The notes under the pieces are model-generated. The model was not told where the DNA came from, did no database searches, and saw only the letters and a list, made by a program, of their open reading frames with translations. The position numbers and the translations under genes were made by a program. A stretch of 25,674 nt of DNA from an uncultured Francisella sp. (GTDB taxonomy: Bacteria; Pseudomonadota; Gammaproteobacteria; Burkholderiales; Neisseriaceae). Positions 8,480-17,491 of the stretch are shown in pieces (the first letter of the stretch is position 1; each line of letters starts with the position of its first letter). The stretch spans positions 1-25,674 of the forward strand of contig CALUCM010000017.1 of assembly GCA_943914555.1 (NCBI GenBank), written 5' to 3'.

Positions 8480-9024
8480 AGTTGATTATACTGGATCGCG
8501 ATGGTGTAATTAATGAAGATAGTGAGCATTTTATCAAGACAGCTGAGCAATGGACTCCAATACCTAATAGTGCAGATGCGATTGCCTTTCTTAATCAATA
8601 TCATTATTTGACGGCAATTGCAACCAATCAATCGGGATTAGGGCGTGGGCTATTTACTATGCATGAATTGAATCAAATTCATAATAAAATGCTTAAGCAT
8701 ATTAATAGCGCTGGTGGTAACATTGAGGGGATTTGGTTTTGTCCTCATTTGGAGCAGGACCATTGTCATTGTAGAAAGCCTAAAACCGGGATGCTAGAAG
8801 ATATTTTTACGCGTTTGGGGGTGGCTGCAAAGGATAGTTATCTCGTGGGTGATAGTTTGCGTGATTTGCAGAGTATTGAAGCAGTAGGGGGAAGACCTAT
8901 TTTGGTTTTAACAGGTAAGGGCAAACAGACTTTAGCAACAGGGAAATTGCCCCAAGGCACCTTGGTGTATGATGATTTGTGGTCTTTTGCTCAAGATCTT
9001 TGCGACTCTCAAGAGATGGAGTAG
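8476..9024 (+). CDS. gmhB: D-glycero-D-manno-heptose 1,7-bisphosphate 7-phosphatase
   Basis: The 182-residue HAD-superfamily phosphatase removes the 7-phosphate in ADP-heptose synthesis for the LPS inner core. Catalytic Asp7 and Asp9 lie in LDRDGVIN; the second HAD motif is ATNQSG. The zinc site is clear at Cys89, His91, Cys97 and Cys99 (CPHLEQDHCHCRKP), and the Mg-binding GDSLRDL is at 125-131. The zinc loop separates GmhB from generic HAD enzymes. The start is GTG, overlapping the glycosyltransferase stop. Acyltransferase genes follow it, an arrangement I recall for neisserial gmhX-nlaC. Confidence 0.93.
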   Translation: MKLIILDRDGVINEDSEHFIKTAEQWTPIPNSADAIAFLNQYHYLTAIATNQSGLGRGLFTMHELNQIHNKMLKHINSAGGNIEGIWFCPHLEQDHCHCRKPKTGMLEDIFTRLGVAAKDSYLVGDSLRDLQSIEAVGGRPILVLTGKGKQTLATGKLPQGTLVYDDLWSFAQDLCDSQEME

Positions 9025-9030
9025 TAGGAC

Positions 9031-9771
9031 ATGTCGAAACTAAGAAGCTTGTTAGTATGGCTTATTTTTGTGCCGTTTACTTTTGTGTGGTTTATCCCGG
9101 TTTTAATTTCTGCCTTGTGGCCGCCTCGGAAGCGCCATCGTATGGGCGCTCTATGGAATGCAACATTAGTTTATTTATTGAGCAAAATTGTGGGGCTGCG
9201 TTATCGTGTGAGCGGCTTAGAGCATATTGAAAATAAACCAATGGTTATCTGTTGCAAGCATCAATCGGGCTATGAAACATTAGCTTTACAGCGTTTTTTG
9301 CCTGATCAAGTTTTTGTGATCAAAAAAGAATTATTGTGGTTTCCCCTTTTTGGCATCAGTCTGTATGTGATGAATTCTATCCCGATTGATCGCCATCGCA
9401 AAACAGCACAATCTAGAGAGAAGCTGATGCGTGCTGTGAAAAAGAGGAAGGAGCAGGGTTTTTGGATTAATATTTTTCCTGAAGGAACAAGAGTAAAACC
9501 AGGTACACAAGGATATTATCATTACGGGGCAGCGCGCATCGCTAAAGCCTTGCAGATGGATATCTTGCCTATTGCCACCAATAGTGGAGAGTTTTGGGGG
9601 AAAGGTATCTTTAAATTACCAGGAACGGTTGATTTTGTTATTGGCCCACCGATTTCTTATCGATCAGGAGAGCCGGAAGAAATCATGCGCCAGTGTGAAG
9701 CGTGGATAGAAAAAACACAGTTGACAATTAACGGGCGGGGTCCGCTATGGCCAAGAGATTCATCTCGTTGA
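9031..9771 (+). CDS. 1-acylglycerol-3-phosphate acyltransferase (PlsC family), copy 1
   Basis: The 246-residue protein has an N-terminal membrane helix (about 8-30) and the PlsC/LPLAT motifs. Motif I is KHQSGYE with His77 and Glu82 (an H-x4-E form of the usual H-x4-D), and motif III is FPEGTR at 149-154. It should acylate lysophosphatidic acid to phosphatidic acid at the inner membrane. It lies six bases after gmhB with a GGAG ribosome site. A diverged paralogue follows directly, so the two may differ in acyl preference or one may act on another acceptor; the sequence does not say which. Confidence 0.88.
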   Translation: MSKLRSLLVWLIFVPFTFVWFIPVLISALWPPRKRHRMGALWNATLVYLLSKIVGLRYRVSGLEHIENKPMVICCKHQSGYETLALQRFLPDQVFVIKKELLWFPLFGISLYVMNSIPIDRHRKTAQSREKLMRAVKKRKEQGFWINIFPEGTRVKPGTQGYYHYGAARIAKALQMDILPIATNSGEFWGKGIFKLPGTVDFVIGPPISYRSGEPEEIMRQCEAWIEKTQLTINGRGPLWPRDSSR

Positions 9772-9826
9772 TTTATGATTGATGTTTTTTGGTAGAAAAT
9801 TTTTTGATGGCAGAAGGAAACAGTCT

Positions 9827-10594
9827 ATGACACGTTTTTTTAGACAGTGCGGTTATTATTTTGGCTATTATAGCTATATGCTGTTGAACATATTTCGTTA
9901 TATGTTTTTTCTACCTTTTATGAAGCCGGGGCATATTAACTTTATCTTAGGAAAAAAGGCAAAGGTCTTTACCGATTTTATGCAATGGATAATCCATTTA
10001 GGATTTACTGTGAAAGGAAAAGAGCATATTCCCTGGGATCGACCGGTCATCATTGTTTCCAAACATCAGTCAGGGTTTGAGGCAGCAGCACTACAGACAT
10101 TTTTACCACCATCGGTATTTATTGTTAAAAAACAATTACTCTATCTTCCTATTTTGGGAGTGATTTGTATGTGTAGTAATCAAATTTGGATTGATCGTAA
10201 AAAGAGTAATACAGGTGAATCATTGCGGAATCAGGTTTTAGAGCGTTTTAAGCACGGATTATCTCTGTGTATTTTTCCTGAAGGTACGCGTACCAAACCT
10301 GGAGATCATGATGCTGTTTATAAGACGGGAGCTGCGCATTTAGCCCAGCAATTACAGGTAGATTTATTGCCGATTGCCTTAAATACCGGAGAATTTTTTT
10401 CAAAGGGATTTTTTAAAGAGCAAGGTATAGCAACTTTTTCTGTATTGCCAGTGATTCCGTGGAATGCTCGTAAGAGCCCAAAAGAATTGATGGAGCTGGT
10501 TAAAGAGAATATTGAAAGTGAACAAAGACGGATAGAAGGGCAAGGACCTTTTTTCCTAGATAGAAATCAAGGACTTGCTAAGTCTGTCAAGTGA
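9827..10594 (+). CDS. 1-acylglycerol-3-phosphate acyltransferase (PlsC family), copy 2
   Basis: This 255-residue paralogue of the gene before it has the same motifs: KHQSGFE with His80 and Glu85, and FPEGTR at 150-155, followed by TKPG. The frame is open to a TTG at 9779, but the ATG at 9827 has a good ribosome site (AGAAGGAAA, about 7 bases away) and starts just before the first membrane helix, so it is preferred. The N-terminus is longer and more basic than copy 1. It probably belongs to the same transcript, 55 bases downstream of copy 1. Confidence 0.87.
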   Translation: MTRFFRQCGYYFGYYSYMLLNIFRYMFFLPFMKPGHINFILGKKAKVFTDFMQWIIHLGFTVKGKEHIPWDRPVIIVSKHQSGFEAAALQTFLPPSVFIVKKQLLYLPILGVICMCSNQIWIDRKKSNTGESLRNQVLERFKHGLSLCIFPEGTRTKPGDHDAVYKTGAAHLAQQLQVDLLPIALNTGEFFSKGFFKEQGIATFSVLPVIPWNARKSPKELMELVKENIESEQRRIEGQGPFFLDRNQGLAKSVK

Positions 10595-10632
10595 TCTTAG
10601 TTTGGTAAATTTATTTTAATAGTGAGAGTACG

Positions 10633-11463
10633 ATGGCAATACAAAATGACGGGACTGCTTTTTCTCACCGAGATTCGATGGCAGTAGAAGAATATGAAAG
10701 ACTTTCTCCTCGCCTGTTGTATGAAATTATCCGTCGTAATGGTTTAGAGGAGTTGGTCCGTCCGCAAGCTTCTTTGATATTTTCGGGGATTGCAGCAGGT
10801 CTAATTATTTCTTTTTCATTTTTATTTAAGGCTGTGTTAAGTACTTATCTTCCTCATGAGCACTGGGCAGAGCTGATTAGTGATTTAGGCTATACTGTTG
10901 GGTTTGTTCTAGTGATTTTGGGGCATATGCAATTGTTTACTGAAAATACAATCACTACGGTTGTGCCACTGTTTAATCCTTTGACTTTACGTAAAGCGGT
11001 ATCAGTCATGCGGTTGTGGTTTACCGTACTGTGCTCTAATCTGATTGGCACTTTTTTGGCAGCTTTGTTTTTGCATGCGCCATCTTTACTTGATTCATTG
11101 TTTGTTACTGAATTAAATCATATTGCTGCTCATGTGGTGCAAAGAGGGGTATGGGAGAATTTGTGGCATGGCATTCCTGCTGGGGTGCTGATTGCTTCTC
11201 TTGTGTGGATGTTGCCTACTTCTAAGAGTTATGCTTTGCACCTTGTTATATTTACAACCTATTTGATTGCTTTGGGGGACTTCACGCATGTGGTAGTGGG
11301 TTCAAGTGAGGTGATGTATTGGGTGTTGCAAGGCAAAGCAACGCTATATGATTATTTTATACGTTTCTTGTTGCCCACAGGCATTGGCAATATCATAGGT
11401 GGCACATTTATTTTTACTATGCTGATTTATGTGCAAGTTTTGGAAGAGATACCAAGGCGCTGA
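10633..11463 (+). CDS. Formate/nitrite transporter family protein (YfdC-like)
   Basis: The 276-residue protein has six membrane segments and FNT-family features: a cytoplasmic N-terminus with LVRPQASLIFSGIAAGL at the first helix, GHMQLFTENTITTVVPLF at the conserved re-entrant region, and LPTGIGNIIGGTFIFTML at the last helix. The long soluble N-terminus fits the YfdC branch rather than FocA or NirC. Transport of a small monovalent anion is the family role; the substrate is not defined. Its TGA overlaps the ATG of ruvC by one base. Confidence 0.85.
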   Translation: MAIQNDGTAFSHRDSMAVEEYERLSPRLLYEIIRRNGLEELVRPQASLIFSGIAAGLIISFSFLFKAVLSTYLPHEHWAELISDLGYTVGFVLVILGHMQLFTENTITTVVPLFNPLTLRKAVSVMRLWFTVLCSNLIGTFLAALFLHAPSLLDSLFVTELNHIAAHVVQRGVWENLWHGIPAGVLIASLVWMLPTSKSYALHLVIFTTYLIALGDFTHVVVGSSEVMYWVLQGKATLYDYFIRFLLPTGIGNIIGGTFIFTMLIYVQVLEEIPRR

Positions 11464-11969
11464 TGAAAATTTTAGGCATTGATCCAGGTAGTCGTTGCGC
11501 CGGATTTGGTATTATAAGTATTCAAGGAGGGGGTTATCGCTATCTTGCTTCTGGGACCATTAAAACGGTGGTGGGTACAACATTGGCTAAGCGTATTGAA
11601 AGTTTGGCTTTTTCCATACAAGAAATAATCGAGCACTATCAGCCGGATGAAGTTGCGATGGAAGAGGTTTTTATCAATGTTAATGCAGCTGCTAGTTTGA
11701 TGTTAGGGCAAGCGCGCGGTGCATTGATGGCAGCAGTGGCGCTAAAAAAATTGCCGATCTATGAATACAGTGCTTTACAAGTTAAAAAAGCAGTGGTAGG
11801 TAAGGGTAAAGCGAGAAAAGAGCAAGTGCAATTAATGGTCAAGCAATTGCTGATTTTATCGCAAGCACCCTCAGGAGACGCAGCTGATGCACTTGCCACT
11901 GCCTTAACTCACATTTTTCAATGTCATAATTCAATAATTAGTATTGCCAGAAAAGGGCGCCAAGCATGA
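11463..11969 (+). CDS. ruvC: Holliday junction resolvase RuvC
   Basis: The 168-residue endonuclease cuts Holliday junctions symmetrically as a dimer. The four catalytic acids are all visible: Asp7 in LGIDPG, Glu67/68 in AMEEVFIN, and Asp139 and Asp142 in SGDAADALATALTH. Length and spacing match E. coli RuvC closely. The start overlaps the preceding transporter stop and the end overlaps ruvA by four bases (ATGA), so the genes are translationally coupled. Confidence 0.96.
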   Translation: MKILGIDPGSRCAGFGIISIQGGGYRYLASGTIKTVVGTTLAKRIESLAFSIQEIIEHYQPDEVAMEEVFINVNAAASLMLGQARGALMAAVALKKLPIYEYSALQVKKAVVGKGKARKEQVQLMVKQLLILSQAPSGDAADALATALTHIFQCHNSIISIARKGRQA

Positions 11970-12556
11970 TTGGATGGTTGCGTGGTGTTCTTATAGAGAA
12001 AAATTCGCCGAAAATTATGTTAGATGTGCATGGTATTGGTTTTGATATTGAGTTACCTATGCGTGCATTTTATGAACTTCCGGCTCTTGAGCAGACAGTA
12101 GAGCTATATATTTACAGTCATTATCGTGAAGATAGTCAACAACTATTTGGTTTTTTGCAGGTACAGGATAAAACAGTGTTTCAACTATTGATTAAGGTCA
12201 GTGGTATTGGAGTGAAATCAGCGCTTGCTATTGTGTCTCTTTTAGAGCCAGATGCACTAGCTCAAGCGATAGAAGATAGAGATATTAATATATTATCCTC
12301 TGTTCCAGGCATTGGTAAAAAAACTGCTGAACGCTTGGTGTTAGAATTACAGGGTAAGCTTAAAGTAGCGCAAATCCCATCTGCACAAAAACCAGTAGCG
12401 AACTTGACCCTTTGTGATGATGTTGCTCAAGCACTTTTAGCTTTGGGCTATGGAACAAAGGAAATACAGAAAGTATTAAAACAGCTTCCACCAGAATTAG
12501 AGATTAGTGAAGCGATTAAATGGGCGCTTAGCCAAATGCTTATTTTAGGAAAATAG
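11966..12556 (+). CDS. ruvA: Holliday junction branch-migration protein RuvA
   Basis: The 196-residue protein binds four-way junctions and loads the RuvB motor. It has the N-terminal OB domain (MIGWLRGVL ... DVHGIGFDIELP), two helix-hairpin-helix motifs (KVSGIGVKSALAIVSLL and SVPGIGKKTAERLVLEL), and a C-terminal domain III that binds RuvB (QALLALGYGTKEIQKVL). The start overlaps the ruvC stop. ruvB is not the next gene; prfB follows at once, so the motor subunit must be encoded elsewhere. Confidence 0.95.
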   Translation: MIGWLRGVLIEKNSPKIMLDVHGIGFDIELPMRAFYELPALEQTVELYIYSHYREDSQQLFGFLQVQDKTVFQLLIKVSGIGVKSALAIVSLLEPDALAQAIEDRDINILSSVPGIGKKTAERLVLELQGKLKVAQIPSAQKPVANLTLCDDVAQALLALGYGTKEIQKVLKQLPPELEISEAIKWALSQMLILGK

Positions 12557-13664
12557 ATGTTGAATCAAGAAAAAATCAATCAAGTTAAGGATCATTTAGC
12601 AAATATTTTTGCTCGCAACAAAGCGATTCGGGGGTATCTTTGACTATGATCATAAAAAGCAGCAATTAGAGGAAGTCATTCGACTTGCAGAAGATCCCAA
12701 TCTTTGGAAAGATACGCAGCAAGCACGTAAGGTTAATCAAGAAAGACATAGTCTGCAAAGGGTACTTGGCGCTATTGATGAAGTAGAACAAGGCTATGAA
12801 GAAGCGATATTGCTATTGGAAGTGGCCTTAGAGACTGAAGATGAAGAGGCTGTTAATGATATTGAACAACAAGTAGCAGTGATAGAGAATAAGCTTGCTG
12901 CACTTGAATTTAATCGTATGTTCAATCAAGAAGCAGACAGTAATCATTGCTTTATTGATATTGTAGCTGGAGCTGGCGGTACTGAGGCAGAAGATTGGGC
13001 GGCTATGTTATTACGTATGTATATACGTTATGCTGACCGTAAAGGATTTGTGGTAGAAGTGCTAGAGGAAGCCGAAGGTGCAGTGGTGGGAATTAATCAT
13101 GCTACTGTTAAAGTGGAGGGTGATTATGCCTATGGCTATTTGCGTACAGAAACAGGAATACATCGTCTGGTGAGACACTCCCCTTTTGATGCCGCTAATA
13201 AACGACATACTTCTTTTGCTTCAGTATTTGTATATCCGCAAGTGGATGATCATATTGATATATCCATTAATCCCGCGGATTTGAAAATTGACACTTATCG
13301 CGCTTCAGGGGCAGGAGGACAGCATATTAATAAGACTGATTCCGCAATCCGTATCACTCATTTACCCACCAATACAGTGGTACAATGCCAAAACGACCGT
13401 TCTCAGCATCGTAACCGAGATGAAGCAATGCAGATGTTAAAGTCAAAGTTATATGAACAAGAGTTACGACGACGTCGTGAAGAACAACAAAGTTTAGAAA
13501 ATAGTAAAGCAGAGATTGGTTGGGGGCATCAAATTCGTTCTTATGTATTTGATCAATCAAGAATTAAAGATTTACGCACTGGTTACGAAACGGGCAATAT
13601 CAAGGCAGTGATGGATGGCGAACTTGATCAATTTATTGAAGAAAGTTTAAAGCAGGGAGTTTGA
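12557..13664 (+). CDS. prfB: Peptide chain release factor 2 (programmed +1 frameshift)
   Basis: RF2 recognises UGA and UAA stops. The gene starts at the ATG at 12557, right after the ruvA stop, and reads 28 codons to an in-frame TGA at 12641-12643. A +1 shift at CTT TGA C then joins the main frame at GAC 12642, giving about 368 residues; E. coli RF2 has 365. The stop-codon-reading SPF motif is at about 208-210, and the peptidyl-release GGQ at about 253-255 in GAGGQHINKTDSA. A short open frame from a TTG at 12609 is not the true start. The shift lets low RF2 raise its own synthesis. Confidence 0.95.
12629..12644 (+). promoter_or_regulatory. prfB +1 programmed frameshift site
   Basis: The sequence CGG GGG TAT CTT TGA C matches the well-known prfB element: an internal Shine-Dalgarno-like GGGGG, a three-base gap, the slippery CTT codon, and TGA followed by C, a weak termination context. 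The bacterial consensus has AGG GGG here; the first base differs. It provides autoregulation of RF2 level. Confidence 0.95.
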
Positions 13665-13735
13665 TTAATCAAAATCAGAGCAGAAAAGCGTAGTGTTTTT
13701 GATTGTGCTTTAGGTTTGTTGAGCAAAGGGGACTT

Positions 13736-14470
13736 ATGTCGAAAAAAACGCATTTTGGATATCAGCAAGTGAATGAAGAAGAGAAAGCCAGAAAAGTGTC
13801 AGGTGTTTTCGACTCCGTAGCGAGAAAATATGACCTAATGAATGATCTTATGTCTTTAGGTATTCACCGTTTATGGAAAAAGTTTACCTTAACAACTGCA
13901 AGAATTAGTGATGGTGCTAAGGTGCTGGATGTAGCGGGGGGAACAGGGGATTTGGCCAAGGGATGGTTGAAGAAAGTAGGTGGCTGCGGTGAAGTTTGGT
14001 TGACTGATATTAATGAGTCCATGCTTTCAGTAGGCAGGGATAGGTTGCTTAATGAAGGATACATTTTGCCAGTTGCAGTGTGTGATGCAGAGGCGCTTGC
14101 TTTTCCCGATAATTATTTTGATTTGGTCTCAGTGGCTTTTGGTTTGCGTAATATGACACACAAAGAGATCGCTTTAAAAGAAATGTACCGTGTGTTAAAA
14201 CCAGGTGGACAATTGCTGATTCTTGAATTTTCCAAGATATACCCTTTTTTGCAGAAGCCTTATGATATTTATTCCTTTGCTCTATTACCGCAGTTGGGTC
14301 GCCTGATAGCGCGAGATGCTGATAGCTATCAATATTTGGTGGAGTCGATTCGTATGCATCCTGATCAAGAAACTCTTAAAGGTATGCTATTAGCTGCGGG
14401 TTTTGATGAGGTGGACTATTATAATTTGAGTGCAGGCATCGTGGCCCTACATCAAGCCGATAAATATTAG
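13736..14470 (+). CDS. ubiE: Ubiquinone/menaquinone biosynthesis C-methyltransferase UbiE
   Basis: The 244-residue SAM-dependent enzyme performs the C-methylation step of ubiquinone (and menaquinone, if made) synthesis. The start MSKKTHFGYQ, the family segment FDSVARKYDLMNDLMS, the SAM-binding VLDVAGGTGDLA at 64-75, and the C-terminal SAGIVALH are all present. A TTG at 13703 would add 11 unrelated residues; the ATG at 13736 has an AAGGGGA ribosome site and the expected N-terminus. The gene converges on the ClC gene with only four bases between stops. The sequence strongly resembles neisserial UbiE as I remember it. Confidence 0.95.
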   Translation: MSKKTHFGYQQVNEEEKARKVSGVFDSVARKYDLMNDLMSLGIHRLWKKFTLTTARISDGAKVLDVAGGTGDLAKGWLKKVGGCGEVWLTDINESMLSVGRDRLLNEGYILPVAVCDAEALAFPDNYFDLVSVAFGLRNMTHKEIALKEMYRVLKPGGQLLILEFSKIYPFLQKPYDIYSFALLPQLGRLIARDADSYQYLVESIRMHPDQETLKGMLLAAGFDEVDYYNLSAGIVALHQADKY

Positions 14471-14474
14471 CTTT

Positions 14475-15887
14475 TTATTTGTCTACTTTTTCTCTTCTTT
14501 TTTTATTGCTAGGTTGCTCTGGTTCCAAGGCAAGTAATAGGCCAAAGTATTTAATGGCGCTACTTAAGTAAAATGGTCGCGGACTGAATTGCTTTGCTAT
14601 AAAACAAGCTAAGATACAGCAGATCAGTAACCAGAAAAGAATGGAAATGCTTAAGGTCATCTCCACAACGATAATGCTAGCAGTTAAAGGAGACTGGGTC
14701 ACAGCTGCCAAGAAAGCAGCCATACATAAAAGTACGATAATTTCTGTATTTAGGGGAGCAATACTAAGTAGATTATGTAATCCAATGCCGATCAAACTTC
14801 CGATTGACAAAGAAGGAGTAAAAATACCTCCTGGCAAGCCTGCCCAATAAGAAAAAATACTGGCAGTAAATTTACCCAAAGTTAGACCAGGCACATATTG
14901 CATGTCACCCAAAAGTGCTTTTTTACTTAGCTCGTAGCCAACGCCGTAGGTGGCACCATGAAAATAGATGCCGATTGCGGCAACGCCTAACCCCATTACC
15001 CCTGAGAGTAAAACGGGATGTTTAGAAAAAAAAGTTTTGCAGCGAGCAGGAGAAATATAGCCGAACCCTTTAATTAATAATTTAGAAAACATACCACCAG
15101 TGATACCACATACTAAGGCGCATATGAACACCCATATTAATAAATTTTCTTCATTTTGGGCTCTACCATAAAAGACGGGAAAGTGAGGATTATTACCTTC
15201 GATGGCAATGAGGATAAAACCAGAAGCTAAGATACCAAACATGATCTGTCGCTCCCACTTAAGAGTGGTGAGTCGGCTTAATTCCTCGATGGCAAAAATA
15301 ATCCCAGCTAATGGCGCGTTAAAAGCAGCAGCAATTCCACCCGCCGCGCCCATTGCCAACAAATCATTTTTTTTGAAGCGTCGTCTGACTAAGTGGAAGC
15401 GATTACAAAATTCTCCCCAAGCCAACATAATTGCTGCTCCTAGTTGCACAGTAGGGCCTTCTCGGCCGATAGAAGCACCAAAGATCAACCCTAGGAAGGT
15501 AAGAGGCATTTTAAGTAAGGTGGGAATGAGTTGAAGCAATAATTTTTTTTTAGCGCCGTTAGGTTCTATAAGTGAAGCCATTACCTGCGGGATGCCACTA
15601 CCCGCGGTATACGGTGCCAAACGCATGGTTAAAAAGGTAAGCAGCATAAAACCTGGTGGAATCAAGACAAAAGCTGTAAGAAAGTAGTAATGTTCCAGCC
15701 AATAATGATTGAGTTCAGTAGCGTAATCAACCAATTTAGAAAAGCCAAGTGCCACCAAAGAGACAATAGTAGCTCCAACTAACAACAATAAAAAATCATT
15801 AGTTTTACGAAATAATCGGCGGATTTGGATGATTTTATGTCGTGTACGCTTTATTAATTGATGTGAAATGTCTAGAATAAGTTTCAT
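14475..15887 (-). CDS. ClC-family chloride channel/H+-coupled exchanger
   Basis: The roughly 470-residue membrane protein has the ClC selectivity motifs: AGSGIPQV at about 95-102, GREGPTVQLG at 141-150 with the gating glutamate at 143, and a late GGIFTPSLSIG. The glutamates in AIEELSRL (about 201-202) align with the internal proton glutamate of E. coli ClC-ec1, which favours a Cl-/H+ exchanger over a passive channel. No C-terminal CBS domains are present. The frame is open to a TTG at 15932; the ATG at 15887 is preferred but has no strong ribosome site. Confidence 0.9.
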   Translation of the reverse strand: MKLILDISHQLIKRTRHKIIQIRRLFRKTNDFLLLLVGATIVSLVALGFSKLVDYATELNHYWLEHYYFLTAFVLIPPGFMLLTFLTMRLAPYTAGSGIPQVMASLIEPNGAKKKLLLQLIPTLLKMPLTFLGLIFGASIGREGPTVQLGAAIMLAWGEFCNRFHLVRRRFKKNDLLAMGAAGGIAAAFNAPLAGIIFAIEELSRLTTLKWERQIMFGILASGFILIAIEGNNPHFPVFYGRAQNEENLLIWVFICALVCGITGGMFSKLLIKGFGYISPARCKTFFSKHPVLLSGVMGLGVAAIGIYFHGATYGVGYELSKKALLGDMQYVPGLTLGKFTASIFSYWAGLPGGIFTPSLSIGSLIGIGLHNLLSIAPLNTEIIVLLCMAAFLAAVTQSPLTASIIVVEMTLSISILFWLLICCILACFIAKQFSPRPFYLSSAIKYFGLLLALEPEQPSNKKRREKVDK

Positions 15888-15952
15888 TATTGGTTTAAAG
15901 CATCTAAAAAATTTTATCAGAATTAAAAACAAACTGTTATCAGTATAATCTT

Positions 15953-16828
15953 ATGGCTACAAATAATCAAAAGCATATGTTAATGCAACAGATAAGTGAG
16001 ATTCTTAAGAGGCTGGATTTATGGTTACCTGAACCAAATGAAGCCCCTAATTGGCAGGCCATTGCCTATCAATGGCAACGCGTAGGCAAAAAAGGGGTAC
16101 TACGTTCGCTTGCCAATCCGCACACTTTTCCTATAGAAAGGTTGGCCAATATTGATCAACAGGTGAGGCGGGTTATTGCAAATACCGAACAATTTTTAAA
16201 AGGTTATCCTGCCAATAATGTGTTGCTGACAGGAGCTCGTGGCACTGGTAAATCTTCTTTGATCAAAGCATTGTTACATCGCTATGCGGTAAAAGGGCTT
16301 CGTCTAGTACAAATTGATAAAGATGATTTACAAACACTGTCTTATTTGCTTGATTTAGTACAAAATCGGCCGGAAAAATTTATTATTTTTTGTGATGATT
16401 TGTCTTTTAAGGATGGAGAGGGTAGTTATCAAGCACTAAAAACTGTACTTGATGGAGGATTAATATCCCAGGCGAGTAATACCTTAATTTATGCCACTTC
16501 TAATCGACGTCACCTGATGCCACAGCGGATGATTGACAATATTATTGACACTACTGAGGAAGAAGTTTTTCCAAGGGAAAATATTGAAGATAAAACAGCA
16601 TTGGCAGAACGCTTTGGTTTGTGGTTGACTTTTTATCCCTTCAGTCAGGAGGATTACCTAGCTGCAGTGAAAAGTTGGCTGCAGGAATACAATTGTGTCC
16701 TAGATAGTGCTGCACAAGATGCCGCCTTAAAGTGGGCGCAAGCAAGAGGCAACCGGAGCGGGCGCGTTGCCTGGCAATTTGTATGTGATTGGGTGGGAAA
16801 ACAACAATTGCAGCAAAACCGGGCTTAA
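15953..16828 (+). CDS. DUF815 AAA+ ATPase
   Basis: The 291-residue protein matches the DUF815 (COG2607) family of single-domain AAA+ ATPases. Walker A is at 94-101 (GARGTGKS), Walker B is FIIFCDDLSF, and a sensor-like YATSNRRHLMP follows. The C-terminal part holds the family segment YPFSQEDYLAAV. Cellular role is not established; the family is widespread in betaproteobacteria. The start lies only a few bases after a TATAAT, too close for that to be its promoter, so translation may begin at one of the methionines at residues 9 or 11. Confidence 0.85.
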   Translation: MATNNQKHMLMQQISEILKRLDLWLPEPNEAPNWQAIAYQWQRVGKKGVLRSLANPHTFPIERLANIDQQVRRVIANTEQFLKGYPANNVLLTGARGTGKSSLIKALLHRYAVKGLRLVQIDKDDLQTLSYLLDLVQNRPEKFIIFCDDLSFKDGEGSYQALKTVLDGGLISQASNTLIYATSNRRHLMPQRMIDNIIDTTEEEVFPRENIEDKTALAERFGLWLTFYPFSQEDYLAAVKSWLQEYNCVLDSAAQDAALKWAQARGNRSGRVAWQFVCDWVGKQQLQQNRA

Positions 16829-16856
16829 AGCATATAGAGAGTTTGTAATAAATAGT

Positions 16857-16899
16857 AAAAAAGGGCTGCCCCCACGTATCAATAAGCGGCAAAGGCAGC
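16857..16899 (-). terminator. Possible intrinsic terminator after the SirB2-family gene
   Basis: Read on the minus strand, GCTGCC (16894-16899) pairs with GGCAGC (16865-16870), followed by CCTTTTTT. This is 24 bases past the stop of the minus-strand gene that ends at 16923. The loop is long (23 bases), so the structure is weaker than a textbook terminator, but position and T-run fit. It lies between two convergent genes. Confidence 0.4.
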
Positions 16900-16922
16900 G
16901 CTGTTTCCTCTAGTCAAGTTTG

Positions 16923-17288
16923 TCAGAACGGTTTTATTTTCACTAAAAATATAATAGCCGCAACCGCCAACATGGACAGAATATAAAAGACCAAGGAGCG
17001 TGTGCTTCCTTTTGGAGCTTTGGTGGCAAAAATACCCAAAATGATATATACCACGATCATGATTAATTTATAATCAAACCAAGCTGCGCTTAAAATGCCA
17101 CGACCGCGGTAAATAGCTAGTAAAATTCCTGTAAGTAACAATAATGAATCTATGACTCTACTTAATAGACGTGAGCGATGCGAAATATGATAATTGGGTT
17201 GAGTATATAGATTCCAAAATTTATAGTTAAAAATAGTCACACTGATAATGGCGATCAGTGGATGGAGATGATAGATGATGGTATGCAT
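16923..17288 (-). CDS. SirB2-family membrane protein
   Basis: The 121-residue protein has four predicted membrane helices and matches the SirB2 family (named from a Salmonella gene reported to raise invasion-gene expression). Family-like features are the start YHLHPLIAIISVTIF, SRVIDSLLLLTGILLAI, WFDYKLIMIVVYIILGI, and a final helix. Molecular function is unknown across the family. The ATG has an AAGGA-type ribosome site and the gene stands alone between the ATPase and mutY. Confidence 0.8.
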   Translation of the reverse strand: MHTIIYHLHPLIAIISVTIFNYKFWNLYTQPNYHISHRSRLLSRVIDSLLLLTGILLAIYRGRGILSAAWFDYKLIMIVVYIILGIFATKAPKGSTRSLVFYILSMLAVAAIIFLVKIKPF

Positions 17289-17491
17289 TATTTGTTTCCT
17301 TAGTTAAGTAATTTAACATCTGCAACATAAAGCAAAAGCAAAATTCTGGCAAGTGGATTCACTTATAACTAGTGTCTTGAAATAGATTAGGTAAGTAGGT
17401 AAGCGACTGGTGATACAAATTTAGAGTCGGCGCTATATTATATTCTTTGTGGCAACCGTTTACTTGAGTTAAAAAAGAGAAGGGTGTTCAT

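Noticed and set aside
15202..15534. 110-codon plus-strand open frame inside the ClC gene
   Set aside because: It is antisense to a well-conserved ClC core region and its composition is that of a shadow frame.
15944..15949. TATAAT just ahead of the DUF815 ATPase
   Set aside because: It is only three bases from the annotated ATG and has no -35; it could matter only if translation starts at a later methionine.
16861..16905. Possible neisserial DNA uptake sequence in the AAGGCAGCG / GGGCTGCC pair
   Set aside because: It resembles known uptake dialects only partly, and I did not find repeated exact copies elsewhere in the window; a terminator reading fits better.
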